Translations under genes and position numbers: made by a program | NCBI RefSeq assembly: GCF_003337355.1 | Contig: NZ_QPJW01000007.1 | Location: 124,001 to 188,000 of the forward strand | DNA: 64,000 nucleotides | Direction: 5' to 3' | DNA from: Fontibacillus phaseoli | GTDB lineage: Bacteria; Bacillota; Bacilli; Paenibacillales; Paenibacillaceae | Notes under the pieces: model-generated | Seen by the model: only the letters and a program-made list of their open reading frames with translations | What the model was told of the DNA's origin: nothing | Database searches by the model: none | Shown: positions 25,721 through 34,725 of the stretch, piece after piece | Numbering within the stretch: position 1 is the first letter of the stretch | Layout of the letters: each line of letters begins with the position of its first letter

Positions 25721-26581
25721 TTACATTCCGGCCCTGTTTCGATAGATTCTTGGAGAAACGCCGGTAATTCTTTTGAACACTCGCGAGAAATAAAACATGT
25801 CTTTGTACCCCAAAGCTTCGCTGATTTCTTTCACGCTGATATCTGTGTTGAGCAACACTCTTTTCGCTTCTGCCACTTTGAGCCGGTGAATGAATTCATT
25901 CAAGGGGTATCCCGAATACTCATGAACGACCCGCCTTAGCGTCGATACGGAAATATGATGTTTTGCCGCAATTTTCTCCGGCTCCGCCGCCAAATACAGC
26001 ACATTGCCCAAATCCTCGATGATCTGGAGCGCAAACCTGCCCCGGTTCCCCGCTTCCGCCCGGTCCCCTTGGGAGACAAGCTCATACAGCAGCGCTTCCA
26101 GCTGCAAGGCTGCACGGTCCAGGTTGCTCGGATTGCCGCTGTCGATCAGCATGAACATCATCTCCATTTTATGGAGCAGCGTGTCGTCGAATGAGGCTCT
26201 TTTCACCTGATCCGGATTAGGCAGCCACTCCTTCAGCCACTCCGCAACCCGTTCCCCTTCCACCGAAAAATAGTACTCGTCCCAATATCCCCCCGAATCC
26301 GGCCCGTAATTAAATGTGGCCCCGGGAAAGAGACAGAACCACGATCCGGCCGGAACGCGTTGCTTTTCACCGCGATCAACCTGGTAATACCCCTCGCCGC
26401 CCGTGATCGATACAAATGCCCAGTGCTCGAAAGTGGCATCCGCGCGCTGCATCGTTCTTCCGGGCAAATGCCCGGCACTCACCACGGAAAGCGATTTGAT
26501 TTTCAGCCGCGCCGGCTCGACGGCCGGATTGAAGACCCGAATCGGGTGAGGACTGATCATATAATCCATATACTTTGTCAT
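25721..26581 (-). CDS. AraC family transcriptional regulator
   Basis: About 286 residues. An N-terminal cupin-like ligand domain (AFVSITGGEGYYQVDRGEKQRVPAGSWFCLFPG) precedes a C-terminal double HTH (EKIAAKHHISVSTLRRVVHEYSGYPLNEFIHRLKVAEAKRVL, then DISVKEISEALGYKDMFYFSRVFKRITGVSPRIYR). ATG 26581 (MTKYMDYM) has a GGGAG site at good spacing; ATG 26590 is too close to it. It is divergent from the Gfo/Idh-isomerase operon and is the obvious candidate to control it. Confidence 0.88.
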   Translation of the reverse strand: MTKYMDYMISPHPIRVFNPAVEPARLKIKSLSVVSAGHLPGRTMQRADATFEHWAFVSITGGEGYYQVDRGEKQRVPAGSWFCLFPGATFNYGPDSGGYWDEYYFSVEGERVAEWLKEWLPNPDQVKRASFDDTLLHKMEMMFMLIDSGNPSNLDRAALQLEALLYELVSQGDRAEAGNRGRFALQIIEDLGNVLYLAAEPEKIAAKHHISVSTLRRVVHEYSGYPLNEFIHRLKVAEAKRVLLNTDISVKEISEALGYKDMFYFSRVFKRITGVSPRIYRNRAGM

Positions 26582-26712
26582 CCTGCACATTCTCCCTTTG
26601 AGATTAGTGTGCTAATTTATTGGTAATTGAACAAATATAACATATTTGTGTGAATCGGCAGGGATCATTGTAACAGATTCACGCAAAAATTGAAAGGATG
26701 TAAGCGATCGCA

Positions 26713-27771
26713 ATGAGCGAACTGAAGGTTGGCCTTATTGGTAACGGATCTATCTCGGAATCCCATTTGCAAGCCTATTTATCAAATCCCAAGGCGGAGT
26801 TAGTCGCCGTATGTGATCTTAACGAAGAACGGGCCAGTGAGACCGCCCGCAAATACAACATCCCCCACGTTTATACCGATTATAGGGAACTGCTCGCCAA
26901 CCCTCTGGTTGAGGCCGTCAGCATTTGCACCTGGAATGACTCGCATGCCGAAATCAGCGTCGCGGCCCTCCGGGCAGGCAAAAACGTGTTATGCGAAAAA
27001 CCTCTGTGCAAAGCGGTAGACGAGGCCCTTCAGGTAGAGCAAGCCGTGCGCGAAACCGGAAAACTGCTTCAAGTCGGATATGTCCGCCGTCATGCCGCCA
27101 ACATCGCCGTACTGAAAAAATTTATGGATGCCGGGGAACTGGGAGAGATTTATTTTGCCAAAGCCAGCCTGATTCGGCGCCTCGGCAATCCGGGCGGCTG
27201 GTTTGCGGACAAGGAACGCTCCGGCGGCGGGCCGCTGATCGACATCGGCGTGCATGTCATCGACCTTTGCTGGTATCTGATGGGCAAGCCGAAAGTCAAA
27301 TCGGTAAGCGGCAACACTTACACCAAGCTCGGAAACCGCTCCAACATTGAAAATTATGACTTCTATAAAGCAGCCGACTACGATGGCTCTTTCAATACGG
27401 TGGAGGATATGGCCAATGCGCTTATCCGCTTTGAGAACGGCGCCTCGCTGCTGGTCGATGTCAGCTTCTCACTCCATGCCAAAGACAACTCGGCTCAAAT
27501 CAATATTTACGGAGAAAAAGGAGGCGCCGAGATCGAGCCCGTGCTGTCTATCGTGACGGAGCGCCACAATACCATTCTTAATATCGAGCCGCAAATCAGC
27601 ACTCCCGGCTTTGATTTTCAAGGAAGCTTCGACACGGAGATCAATCACTTTGTCGACAACTGCCTCGGTTTAACCGAAAACATCTGTCCGGTGGAGGACG
27701 GAGTGGAAATGATCAAGGTTTTGAATGCGATCTATCAATCCGCCGCCGAAGGCCGCGAAATCCACTTTTAG
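26713..27771 (+). CDS. Gfo/Idh/MocA family NAD(P)-dependent oxidoreductase
   Basis: A 352-residue protein with an N-terminal Rossmann fold (VGLIGNGSISESHLQAYLSNPKAELVAVCDLNEERA), the family signature NVLCEKPLCKAVDEA, and the C-terminal sheet domain with GGGPLIDIGVHVIDLCWYLMG. The family oxidises or reduces sugars, inositols or aminosugars. It leads an operon with two isomerase-like genes (gaps of 316 and 23 nt), so a catabolic sugar or cyclitol pathway is likely, but the substrate is unknown. AAAGGATG precedes ATG 26713. Confidence 0.88.
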   Translation: MSELKVGLIGNGSISESHLQAYLSNPKAELVAVCDLNEERASETARKYNIPHVYTDYRELLANPLVEAVSICTWNDSHAEISVAALRAGKNVLCEKPLCKAVDEALQVEQAVRETGKLLQVGYVRRHAANIAVLKKFMDAGELGEIYFAKASLIRRLGNPGGWFADKERSGGGPLIDIGVHVIDLCWYLMGKPKVKSVSGNTYTKLGNRSNIENYDFYKAADYDGSFNTVEDMANALIRFENGASLLVDVSFSLHAKDNSAQINIYGEKGGAEIEPVLSIVTERHNTILNIEPQISTPGFDFQGSFDTEINHFVDNCLGLTENICPVEDGVEMIKVLNAIYQSAAEGREIHF

Positions 27772-27775
27772 GAGA

Positions 27776-28062
27776 AACCAAAAAGTCTGCTTTTGATCAC
27801 GAAGTCATTCAAGGAGTATATCGGCGTCGAATCTTGAATACGGCCGGGCCTAGCGTATGCTTTCGAAGCATGTTTCCTTCGGAAACATTTAAGTTGCTCA
27901 CGTAGGTTTTGCCAGCGTATGCTTTCGAAGTCGTTTTCTACGAAAACGTGTAGCTCCGCTACTCAGTCCCTAGCTTTATTCAACCTTCTCGGTGCTGAAA
28001 ACCCGACTTTTTGCTCTTTATTTTATTGGAAACCCAAAAGTCGGCTTTTGATCGCGAAGTCA
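27776..28062. repeat. Intergenic repeat cluster between operon genes
   Basis: Two kinds of direct repeat fill this 316-bp gap. A 32-bp element (core GCTTTTGATCnCGAAGTCA) occurs at 27776-27807 and 28031-28062. A 17-bp element AGCGTATGCTTTCGAAG occurs at 27852-27868 and 27914-27930, each copy followed by a short hairpin (27872-27886 and 27932-27948). A 9-bp inverted match (CCGACTTTT / AAAAGTCGG) near 28004-28044 could form a further hairpin. No gene is seen. Confidence 0.75.
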
Positions 28063-28087
28063 AACATATAAAGGAGGCGAATTTATT

Positions 28088-28966
28088 ATGAACTTGAACA
28101 ACAAGATCGGCGTGATTATAGACAGCTTTGGGCTAGGCGTCATTGAGGGGTTGAAAAAAGCCAAGGAAATCGGGGCTGACGGCGTGCAAATCTATGCAGT
28201 TTCCGGCGAAATGGACCCAGCAGTACTTACCGGGAACAAGAGGAAGGAACTGCGCAGCTACATCGAAGGCCTTGGCCTGGAAATATCCGCGCTGTGCGGC
28301 GACTTGGCCGGACACGGATTCCAGGACGCGGAAGCGAATCCCGCAAAAATCGAGAAATCCAAGCGGATTCTCGACTTGGCCGTGGAACTCGGCACGAATA
28401 TCGTGACGACGCATATCGGCATCGTACCGGAGGATACGGGCAGCCGTATCTATGAATCAATGCAGCGTGCTTGCGAAGAGCTTGGCGTCTATGCCAAGAG
28501 CATGAATGCCTATTTTGCGATCGAGACCGGTCCCGAGCCGGCGGTGCATTTGAAGAGCTTTCTGGACACGCTCAGCACCAACGGCGTTTCGGTCAATTTC
28601 GATCCCGCCAACATGGTGATGGTGACGGGAGACGATCCTGTGCAAGGCGTCAAAACGCTGCGCGATTATATCGTCCATACGCATGTCAAAGACGGCAAGC
28701 TGCTTCGCCTGGTCGACCCGAAAGACGTTTACGGATTTCTGGGCTACAGTGCGATGGACCACCAGAAAATCGCGGAGATGGCTGCCTCCGGTGCGGCCTT
28801 CGAAGAAGTTCCGCTCGGCGAGGGACAAGTCGACTTTCCGGGTTACTTCGCCGCTTTGCAGGAAATCGGCTACACCGGGTATTTGACGATCGAACGTGAA
28901 GTGGGCGCCAATCCTGCGGAGGATATTGCCAAAGCGGTGTCCTTCATCCAATCTTATCGAGGCTAA
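28088..28966 (+). CDS. Sugar phosphate isomerase/epimerase-like TIM barrel
   Basis: A 292-residue AP-endonuclease-2-type barrel. Likely metal and substrate residues are in FAIETGPEP, VSVNFDPANMV, IVHTHVKDGK and the C-terminal YTGYLTIEREVG. These enzymes isomerise or epimerise keto-sugars or inosose. A strong AAAGGAGG site precedes ATG 28088. It lies between the Gfo/Idh gene and a second barrel; the pairing suggests sequential steps on an oxidised sugar. Confidence 0.85.
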   Translation: MNLNNKIGVIIDSFGLGVIEGLKKAKEIGADGVQIYAVSGEMDPAVLTGNKRKELRSYIEGLGLEISALCGDLAGHGFQDAEANPAKIEKSKRILDLAVELGTNIVTTHIGIVPEDTGSRIYESMQRACEELGVYAKSMNAYFAIETGPEPAVHLKSFLDTLSTNGVSVNFDPANMVMVTGDDPVQGVKTLRDYIVHTHVKDGKLLRLVDPKDVYGFLGYSAMDHQKIAEMAASGAAFEEVPLGEGQVDFPGYFAALQEIGYTGYLTIEREVGANPAEDIAKAVSFIQSYRG

Positions 28967-28989
28967 CTAAAATAGGGAGATGACCAATC

Positions 28990-29850
28990 ATGAAGTTAGG
29001 GATTAGTTCTTACAGCCTGTACCAGGCTATGGATCAAGGCCGGATGAACATCGCGGAAGTTATCGACTGGACCGCGGGCATAGGGGCAAGCCATATTGAA
29101 ATCGTGCCGGGGCTCGGATTCGACTTCGACAGCGATCCCGGACTGGAAGAACAAATTGTGAACAAAGCCAAGGCTGCCGGCATCGAAATATCTAACTACG
29201 CGATCGGGGCCAACTTTATCACGGATACGGATGAAGACTACGAGGCGGAGATTGCCAGGGTGATCGGCGAGGTGGACCGGGTGCATCGCTTGGGTGCGAA
29301 ACTGATGCGTCATGACGTCGCCTCCCGCGAAGATACCTCCATCCTGCGGTTTAACGAAGATCTGGAGAAAATCGCCGCGGCCTGCCGCCGGATCGCCGAC
29401 CACGCGGCCCAGTACGGAATTACGACCAGCGTGGAGAACCACGGGTACTATGTGCAAGCCAGCGATCGCGTGCAGGCGCTGCTTCATGCGGTGGATCGTC
29501 CGAATTACAAAACGACGCTGGATGTGGGCAACTTCGTATGCGTGGACGAAAATCCGGTCACTGCGGTCAAAAGCAACCTGAAATATGCCTCCATGGTGCA
29601 TATCAAGGACTTTTACATCCGTCCCTCCTACCGCAATCCCGGAGAAGGCTGGTTCCGTAGCTCCGGCGGAAACTATCTGCGCGGAGCGATCGCCGGCCAT
29701 GGCGATATCGATTTGCCGGAAATTCTCCGGGCCATCAAAAGCTCCGGCTATGACGGCTTCCTTTCGATCGAGTATGAGGGCATGGAGGACTGCTTGAACG
29801 GCACGAAAATCGCCTTCGACAACGTTAAGCGGATCTGGGACGAGGTTTAG
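28990..29850 (+). CDS. Sugar phosphate isomerase/epimerase-like TIM barrel
   Basis: A 286-residue barrel of the same superfamily as the preceding gene but clearly divergent. Metal-site motifs are TTSVENHGYY, TTLDVGNFVC, MVHIKDFYI and the C-terminal YDGFLSIEYEG. GGGAGATG precedes ATG 28990, 23 nt after the previous stop, so both are on one transcript that ends at the strong terminator 12 nt downstream. The substrate is unknown. Confidence 0.86.
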   Translation: MKLGISSYSLYQAMDQGRMNIAEVIDWTAGIGASHIEIVPGLGFDFDSDPGLEEQIVNKAKAAGIEISNYAIGANFITDTDEDYEAEIARVIGEVDRVHRLGAKLMRHDVASREDTSILRFNEDLEKIAAACRRIADHAAQYGITTSVENHGYYVQASDRVQALLHAVDRPNYKTTLDVGNFVCVDENPVTAVKSNLKYASMVHIKDFYIRPSYRNPGEGWFRSSGGNYLRGAIAGHGDIDLPEILRAIKSSGYDGFLSIEYEGMEDCLNGTKIAFDNVKRIWDEV

Positions 29851-29861
29851 AGCATTTACGA

Positions 29862-29910
29862 CAAAAAAATCCTGCCAGGAAGACTCGCAAGTCTTGGCAG
29901 GATTTTTTCT
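29862..29910 (+). terminator. Terminator of the Gfo/Idh-isomerase operon
   Basis: A long stem (AAAAATCCTGCCA ... TGGCAGGATTTTT with inner AAGACT/AGTCTT) ends in a T run on the plus strand. Confidence 0.9.
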
Positions 29911-29940
29911 TGGTCGGATTAACACTCGTTTGCAAGTGAA

Positions 29941-30150
29941 CTGAAATAAGGGGCTTTTAGGGCGCTATTCAGAGCGTATTTACGTTATCTGGGAAATAGC
30001 GGAATTTCAGGCCCCTATTTAGGCTGGAACTGGCCAATTGTCTTCACAGCGCCTGTTTTGGCTGAAATAGCACCCTTAAAGGGCGCTATTCTGTTCATGA
30101 GCCCGCTATTTCCGGAAATAGCGCTCTGTTTGGGCGTTATTTTTTTGGAA
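29941..30150. repeat. CGCTATTTCC-type palindromic repeat block
   Basis: Several related elements lie in this otherwise empty gap: GGGCGCTATTC at two places, GGAAATAGCG at two places, and a perfect palindrome CGCTATTTCCGGAAATAGCG at about 30104-30123. CTGAAATA marks the start of two roughly 90-bp units (near 29941 and 30062). The block lies between convergent transcripts. Confidence 0.7.
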
Positions 30151-30199
30151 CGGCTTCTTCCCATTTTAGAGAAGCAACTTTCATGAATCGGCCGGGAGA

Positions 30200-32998
30200 T
30201 TATTTCAGTCCCATCACTTCGAATCCATAGATCCGCGCGGCCGTATCCCCGCCCTGGGTCGGCTTTTCCACGACAAGCCGGGCATAGCGGGCCGAAGTCA
30301 AAGCAATGGCATGCTTGCTTTCGCCCTTTACGTTGTCGGTCACCCGTACCGCATCGGTCCAGTTTTCCCCGTCCAGGCTGTGCTGGAGCCGGAAGCTGCG
30401 CGTATTGAATGCCGCGGCCTCCCCGCCCGCTTCGGCATGTTTGACGACGAACTCGCTGACTTTATGCTCGGCACCGAGATCTACCGTCAACGTATGAGGA
30501 GCATCGCCCACCGCGCACCATTTGGTCTTGTCGTCGCCGTCCAGGGCAAACGGCGGAGCTTCCTTCTCATTCACATAACTTGAGGCCGTCGCCTTCTTTC
30601 CAAGGGCCAGATCGGATACCCCTCCGGCGGCTTCCTTGGTGACGGTGATCATTTGCCGCATCACTACGTCCTCCCCGACCTCATTGATCGCCTTCAGAGT
30701 CACTTCAAACGTGCCTTCTTCCTTATAGGTCACCTTCGGATTCCGTTCCGTGCTGTCCGATGGCTCCCCGCCGGGGAAGCCCCACGCCCAGCTTTCCGTG
30801 ACTTCCGAGGACTTGTCGGTAAACTGTACGCTTTCGCCCGGAGCGATTAGCGTACGGTCCGCCTCAAAAGCGGCGATCGGCTTCGGATAAGCCGGCCAGT
30901 TAAAGGCAACGGAAGCCGGTTTCCCCTGTTCATACTGCCGATTCACGGGAATGACGACCATTTTCGTAGCCTCTTCCTTGTTCAGCCGTTTCATTTCAGG
31001 CACATAATAGACCGTGTTCCCGGTCATTCCCATCAGCTCATAAGCGCCGTCCGGCTTGACGCGGTAAACTTGATAATACATCACGTCGCCGCTGTCCTTG
31101 GGCGCATCCCAGGACAGGCGGGCATCGCCGTAAATGCCGTCCCGGAAGTCGTTTTCCGTCACCTTCAAGCTGCTCACAGCCTTCGGCTGTTTGGCTTTGT
31201 CCTGCTTCTGCGTTACGGCCAACTCTCCGATAAACGCCTCATAACCGGCTACAGGCTTGGAGGAAGAAAATTTCAGCGAAATACCGCTGATCGTACGGCC
31301 CTTATACTTGTTCAGCTGGACGCTGCCCTCTCTCCATGAACCTGCATCCCCTGCGGACGTCCATTTTTTCGGTTGTAAAAATACATACTTCTCAGGTGCA
31401 TCCGAGAAAGACACCCCGATTTGAACCGCGCCCGCTGTGGCCGCATTGTCTTGATAAATCAACGATAATTCACTCGTCGCCGCGACCGGAATATTCGTTT
31501 TATATAGCTTCACCTGTGTCGGATTATCCGCGCTCAAGTCTCCCGCCACTTTCAGCGAGCTACCGCCGTAATACGATTTGGTAAAGTCGAAGCCCGGGGT
31601 AAGTGCTTTCCCTGCCCTATCCGATTCGGCGATCCAGCGCCAAGTCGGCAAAATGTCCTGCAGGCTTCGATTACTCCAGTCCTTCTCCCGCATGACTTTC
31701 CCGTTGACCGCAAACAGGTGGCCGTTCCCCGTATTAAAATGTGTAATGAACTCCGGACCGGAAATCACGCTCTTATCGGCAATATCATGGGCAATTCCGC
31801 GCCAGGCATAAGGGTCCCCGTCCTCCGCACCGCTCGCAGCCGCCTTCGTTTCCGCCGGATTGCCGCCCGGCCCAACCCAAAAAATCTCCTCCTTCTTCAT
31901 ATACTGTTCATTCGTCTCCGAACTGTTGAAGGCCCAGTCCGGGCGATAGATGCCAAGCGACGTGGTCGCTTTTTTCCCGTCCGGGAACAAGACCGGCCAA
32001 TTGTAGCTACCCTCGTACCCGTTTGCCTCCACGTCGATGCCCGCGAATAAATCGTAAGGACTTCGTCCGAGTTCATTCGCTTTCGCCGGGGAGTTCAGAT
32101 ACGGAGTCACGTAATCGTATTTCCCTTTTTCTTCATCTTTGTATTTCCAGCGAAAATCCAGAAACATCGCGTCGGATACCCGGTCGGACCCCTTCTGGAA
32201 AAACATCGCGTTTTTGTCGGTCAGGGCACCCTGCCACTTTATGTTCCCCTCGTTAATCATGGAATCGTACCAGATGATCTCCAGCTCGGACCCTTTGATT
32301 TTCTGCAAATATTCCAGGAAGCGCTGCATGTCGGCGGCATCCTCTTTGGAAGCTCCCTGCGTCTCCTGGTTGATGAACCAGCCGTCGAACCCGTAATATC
32401 GGGCCGCCTCCACCAATTTATCCGCTACGGGGAACGTGCCGTCTTCCCGCTGTTGCAGCAGATCGTGCATCCATTCCAGCTTCCCGCCATGCTCGGTCTG
32501 CGGAAAGAAAACGGTTCCAAAAACGGGAACCCCGTTTTTGTGCGCCGCATCGATCACATCCGCGCTTGGCGATACGATCAGCCCTTCCCCGGCCGAACCG
32601 CCCCACATGACGAGCTTGTCGATGTACTGCCAGAAACTGAACGTGTAAGTGTGAAACTTCTCGGACCCTTGGGAAGGAGCCCCGCTCGTGCTCGGAAACA
32701 TGGAGGATAATGCGATCACCTTCGCCTCCGGCTTGGCGCTTGGATTAACAACGTCTCCAAGGAACCGGTCCTTTTGAAGCTTTACCGTCCCCCGGTTAAA
32801 CGCCGCATCCTTGTCGGTCGCCGGAGACCATTCCAGCAAAGTATCCGGATACCAGTAGGACGAATACGGCTGCGCCGCCTCCGCTTTTCCGGGCGTTCCG
32901 AGAATGACTCCGGCGAGAAGCACCGCTCCGGCTGCATACATCATGACCTTTTTCCACTTCGATTTCGTAAAATAGTCCGGCTTCACTCTTTTCATCAT
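30200..32998 (-). CDS. GH85 endo-beta-N-acetylglucosaminidase with PKD and F5/8C domains, secreted
   Basis: A 932-residue protein. Residues 1-41 are a Sec signal peptide (basic start, hydrophobic core, cleavage near AEA-AQ). The GH85 barrel carries FDGWFINQETQG with Asn210 and Glu212 as the catalytic pair. A beta-sandwich region follows, then a PKD domain (about 690-775; SWAWGFPGGEPSDS) and a C-terminal discoidin-like F5/8C domain (about 795-932; ATASSYVNEKEAPPFALDGDDKTKW). The accessory domains suggest binding to glycans or surfaces. It should release N-glycans between the two core GlcNAc units. It is last in a permease-permease-binding protein operon and lies after an internal terminator. 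Confidence 0.93.
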   Translation of the reverse strand: MMKRVKPDYFTKSKWKKVMMYAAGAVLLAGVILGTPGKAEAAQPYSSYWYPDTLLEWSPATDKDAAFNRGTVKLQKDRFLGDVVNPSAKPEAKVIALSSMFPSTSGAPSQGSEKFHTYTFSFWQYIDKLVMWGGSAGEGLIVSPSADVIDAAHKNGVPVFGTVFFPQTEHGGKLEWMHDLLQQREDGTFPVADKLVEAARYYGFDGWFINQETQGASKEDAADMQRFLEYLQKIKGSELEIIWYDSMINEGNIKWQGALTDKNAMFFQKGSDRVSDAMFLDFRWKYKDEEKGKYDYVTPYLNSPAKANELGRSPYDLFAGIDVEANGYEGSYNWPVLFPDGKKATTSLGIYRPDWAFNSSETNEQYMKKEEIFWVGPGGNPAETKAAASGAEDGDPYAWRGIAHDIADKSVISGPEFITHFNTGNGHLFAVNGKVMREKDWSNRSLQDILPTWRWIAESDRAGKALTPGFDFTKSYYGGSSLKVAGDLSADNPTQVKLYKTNIPVAATSELSLIYQDNAATAGAVQIGVSFSDAPEKYVFLQPKKWTSAGDAGSWREGSVQLNKYKGRTISGISLKFSSSKPVAGYEAFIGELAVTQKQDKAKQPKAVSSLKVTENDFRDGIYGDARLSWDAPKDSGDVMYYQVYRVKPDGAYELMGMTGNTVYYVPEMKRLNKEEATKMVVIPVNRQYEQGKPASVAFNWPAYPKPIAAFEADRTLIAPGESVQFTDKSSEVTESWAWGFPGGEPSDSTERNPKVTYKEEGTFEVTLKAINEVGEDVVMRQMITVTKEAAGGVSDLALGKKATASSYVNEKEAPPFALDGDDKTKWCAVGDAPHTLTVDLGAEHKVSEFVVKHAEAGGEAAAFNTRSFRLQHSLDGENWTDAVRVTDNVKGESKHAIALTSARYARLVVEKPTQGGDTAARIYGFEVMGLK

Positions 32999-33021
32999 TC
33001 AACCTCCTGTTTTGGGCTATG

Positions 33022-33059
33022 AAAAAAAGAGAAACGGCCGTACCCGCCGCCCGTTTCTC
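33022..33059 (-). terminator. Intra-operon terminator between binding-protein and GH85 genes
   Basis: A perfect 9-bp stem GAGAAACGG / CCGTTTCTC; on the minus strand it is followed by seven T. It starts 8 nt after the binding-protein stop and should reduce but not abolish GH85 expression. Confidence 0.85.
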
Positions 33060-33066
33060 CGAATTT

Positions 33067-34581
33067 CTATTTTTGCTCGGCTTTCCAGGCATCAAATTGC
33101 TTTTGAGCTTCCGCAATGACTCTATCGATCCCGGCGTCCTTGAACTTCTGAAGCGCTTTCGGTAAATATTCGTCCGGATCTACCGATCCGGTATACAGCG
33201 CCGGAATAAATTCCTTAGCCACGTTCGTAACCGCTGCGACTTCCGTCTTCACCGGTGCGGTATCGAAGTTAAAGCCAAATGTAGGCGCAACGATCGCCGA
33301 CGAGTTGAACTTTTCAAAGGCATCCCATTTGTCCTTCGGTTCGCCTTCATGCAGGTAAGTCAGGAACATATTGCCCAGTGCAAAGCCCGGCATCGCATAA
33401 TTTTCGTTCATCGCCGGAAGATCCTCGATGTAAGGGTCCTCCACTTTTTTGTAGTGAACGTCTTCCATTCCGTACTGAATCAAGTTGCGCAGATAGGCGT
33501 CTGTATTTAGCAGGTTCAGGAACATCATCGCCCGCTCCGGATTTTTCGAGTAGGAAGAAATTGCGAGCATCGAACCTGCGGCAGAGCTGGTATAAATAAT
33601 CGGATCATGCATCGGTTTCGTCACGATGTCATAGCCCGCACTTCTCGACCAGCCGAGTTCGGCATAAGGCTGCGTAATTTCGCGGTCGACCAGCCATTTG
33701 CCGGTCTTCATGTTGTCGATGCCTTCCAGCGTGGCGATATCCTCGCGGACATACCCCGCTTTGTAATATTTACGCATCGTTTGCAGCGCAGCTTTGAGTT
33801 CAGGCGACTCAAGGATATTCACGTATTTATTGTCCTTGGTATCCATGTACATGCCGATCGGAATCTCATCGCCCAGTACGAAATCGAACGGCAGATACGG
33901 CTTGAAATTTTTAGGAACGGCCAAAGGCGTAATATCTGCCGGCTCGTTCTCTTTCATCGTTTTCAAGAGCGGTTCCAGGTCTTCCAGCGTCGTTACGTTG
34001 GAAATATCGAGATTGTACTTGTCGAGATACTTCTTGTTAAAACGCCAAACGAATTGCTGGGCCAGTTCTTTGTTGGCCGGAATTCCGTAGTTAACCCCGT
34101 TAACTTTCGTACCTTCGAGGAAGCGGGGATCCAGTACTTCCTTAATTCCCTTGCCGTATTGGTCAAGGAGATCGTTCAGCGGCATAAAGGCGCCCTTAGC
34201 GGCATTCGGAAGATAGTCAAACGCCCAGGAGCTGGTGAACGCGATGTCGTAATCTTCGCCAGAGCTGGTAATAACCTGCATGCGCTGGCTGTAATCGCCC
34301 CAGTCGATCATCGTAATGTCGACCTTGGCGTTGATTTTTTCGGATACGTATTTATTGATTTCTTCCTGCACTTTCGGCAGGTCGTTCTGGCTTGGACCGA
34401 TCAGGTACAACTTCAATGTCACGGGATCCAGTTTGGAGACGTCGATCGAGCCGTCGCTCTGTACAGCCTCTTCCTCTTTTGCCGGTTGATTGCTTTTCTT
34501 CTCTCCGCCGCATCCCGCGAGAACCGCGGACAGCGCCAAAATCAAAGATAAGACCATAACAAGGGACTTCTTCTTGTTCAT
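33067..34581 (-). CDS. Lipoprotein oligosaccharide-binding protein (ABC import, set 1)
   Basis: A 504-residue extracellular solute-binding lipoprotein. It has a signal peptide with lipobox LSAVLAGCG (Cys near residue 24), then a Ser/Asn/Glu-rich linker and the binding domain (LKLYLIGPSQNDLPKVQEEINKY, ASSWAFDYLPNAAKGAFMPL-like segments). It is strongly similar along its length to the protein at 57941-59440, for example KGAFM-LDDLLD-YG-GIKE-LDP-FLEG in both. Together with the two permease genes just upstream it should import N-glycan oligosaccharides. ATG 34581 follows GGGGGA at good spacing; the longer frame from 34620 is rejected. Confidence 0.92.
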   Translation of the reverse strand: MNKKKSLVMVLSLILALSAVLAGCGGEKKSNQPAKEEEAVQSDGSIDVSKLDPVTLKLYLIGPSQNDLPKVQEEINKYVSEKINAKVDITMIDWGDYSQRMQVITSSGEDYDIAFTSSWAFDYLPNAAKGAFMPLNDLLDQYGKGIKEVLDPRFLEGTKVNGVNYGIPANKELAQQFVWRFNKKYLDKYNLDISNVTTLEDLEPLLKTMKENEPADITPLAVPKNFKPYLPFDFVLGDEIPIGMYMDTKDNKYVNILESPELKAALQTMRKYYKAGYVREDIATLEGIDNMKTGKWLVDREITQPYAELGWSRSAGYDIVTKPMHDPIIYTSSAAGSMLAISSYSKNPERAMMFLNLLNTDAYLRNLIQYGMEDVHYKKVEDPYIEDLPAMNENYAMPGFALGNMFLTYLHEGEPKDKWDAFEKFNSSAIVAPTFGFNFDTAPVKTEVAAVTNVAKEFIPALYTGSVDPDEYLPKALQKFKDAGIDRVIAEAQKQFDAWKAEQK

Positions 34582-34725
34582 ATTGTTTCCCCCTACGTAC
34601 AAGTTGGATAATAAGAGCATTTATTGAAACCGCGCATTCACTCCGGCCGGGCAGCTGCTACGATTCTACGGCCGGTGATGGAGGCGGAAACAACCATAGT
34701 TATGGACCCGTCTGCCGGTTCAGGC

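Noticed and set aside
28996..29925. A 309-codon minus-strand frame opposite the second isomerase
   Set aside because: It runs through the operon terminator and mirrors a conserved TIM-barrel gene.
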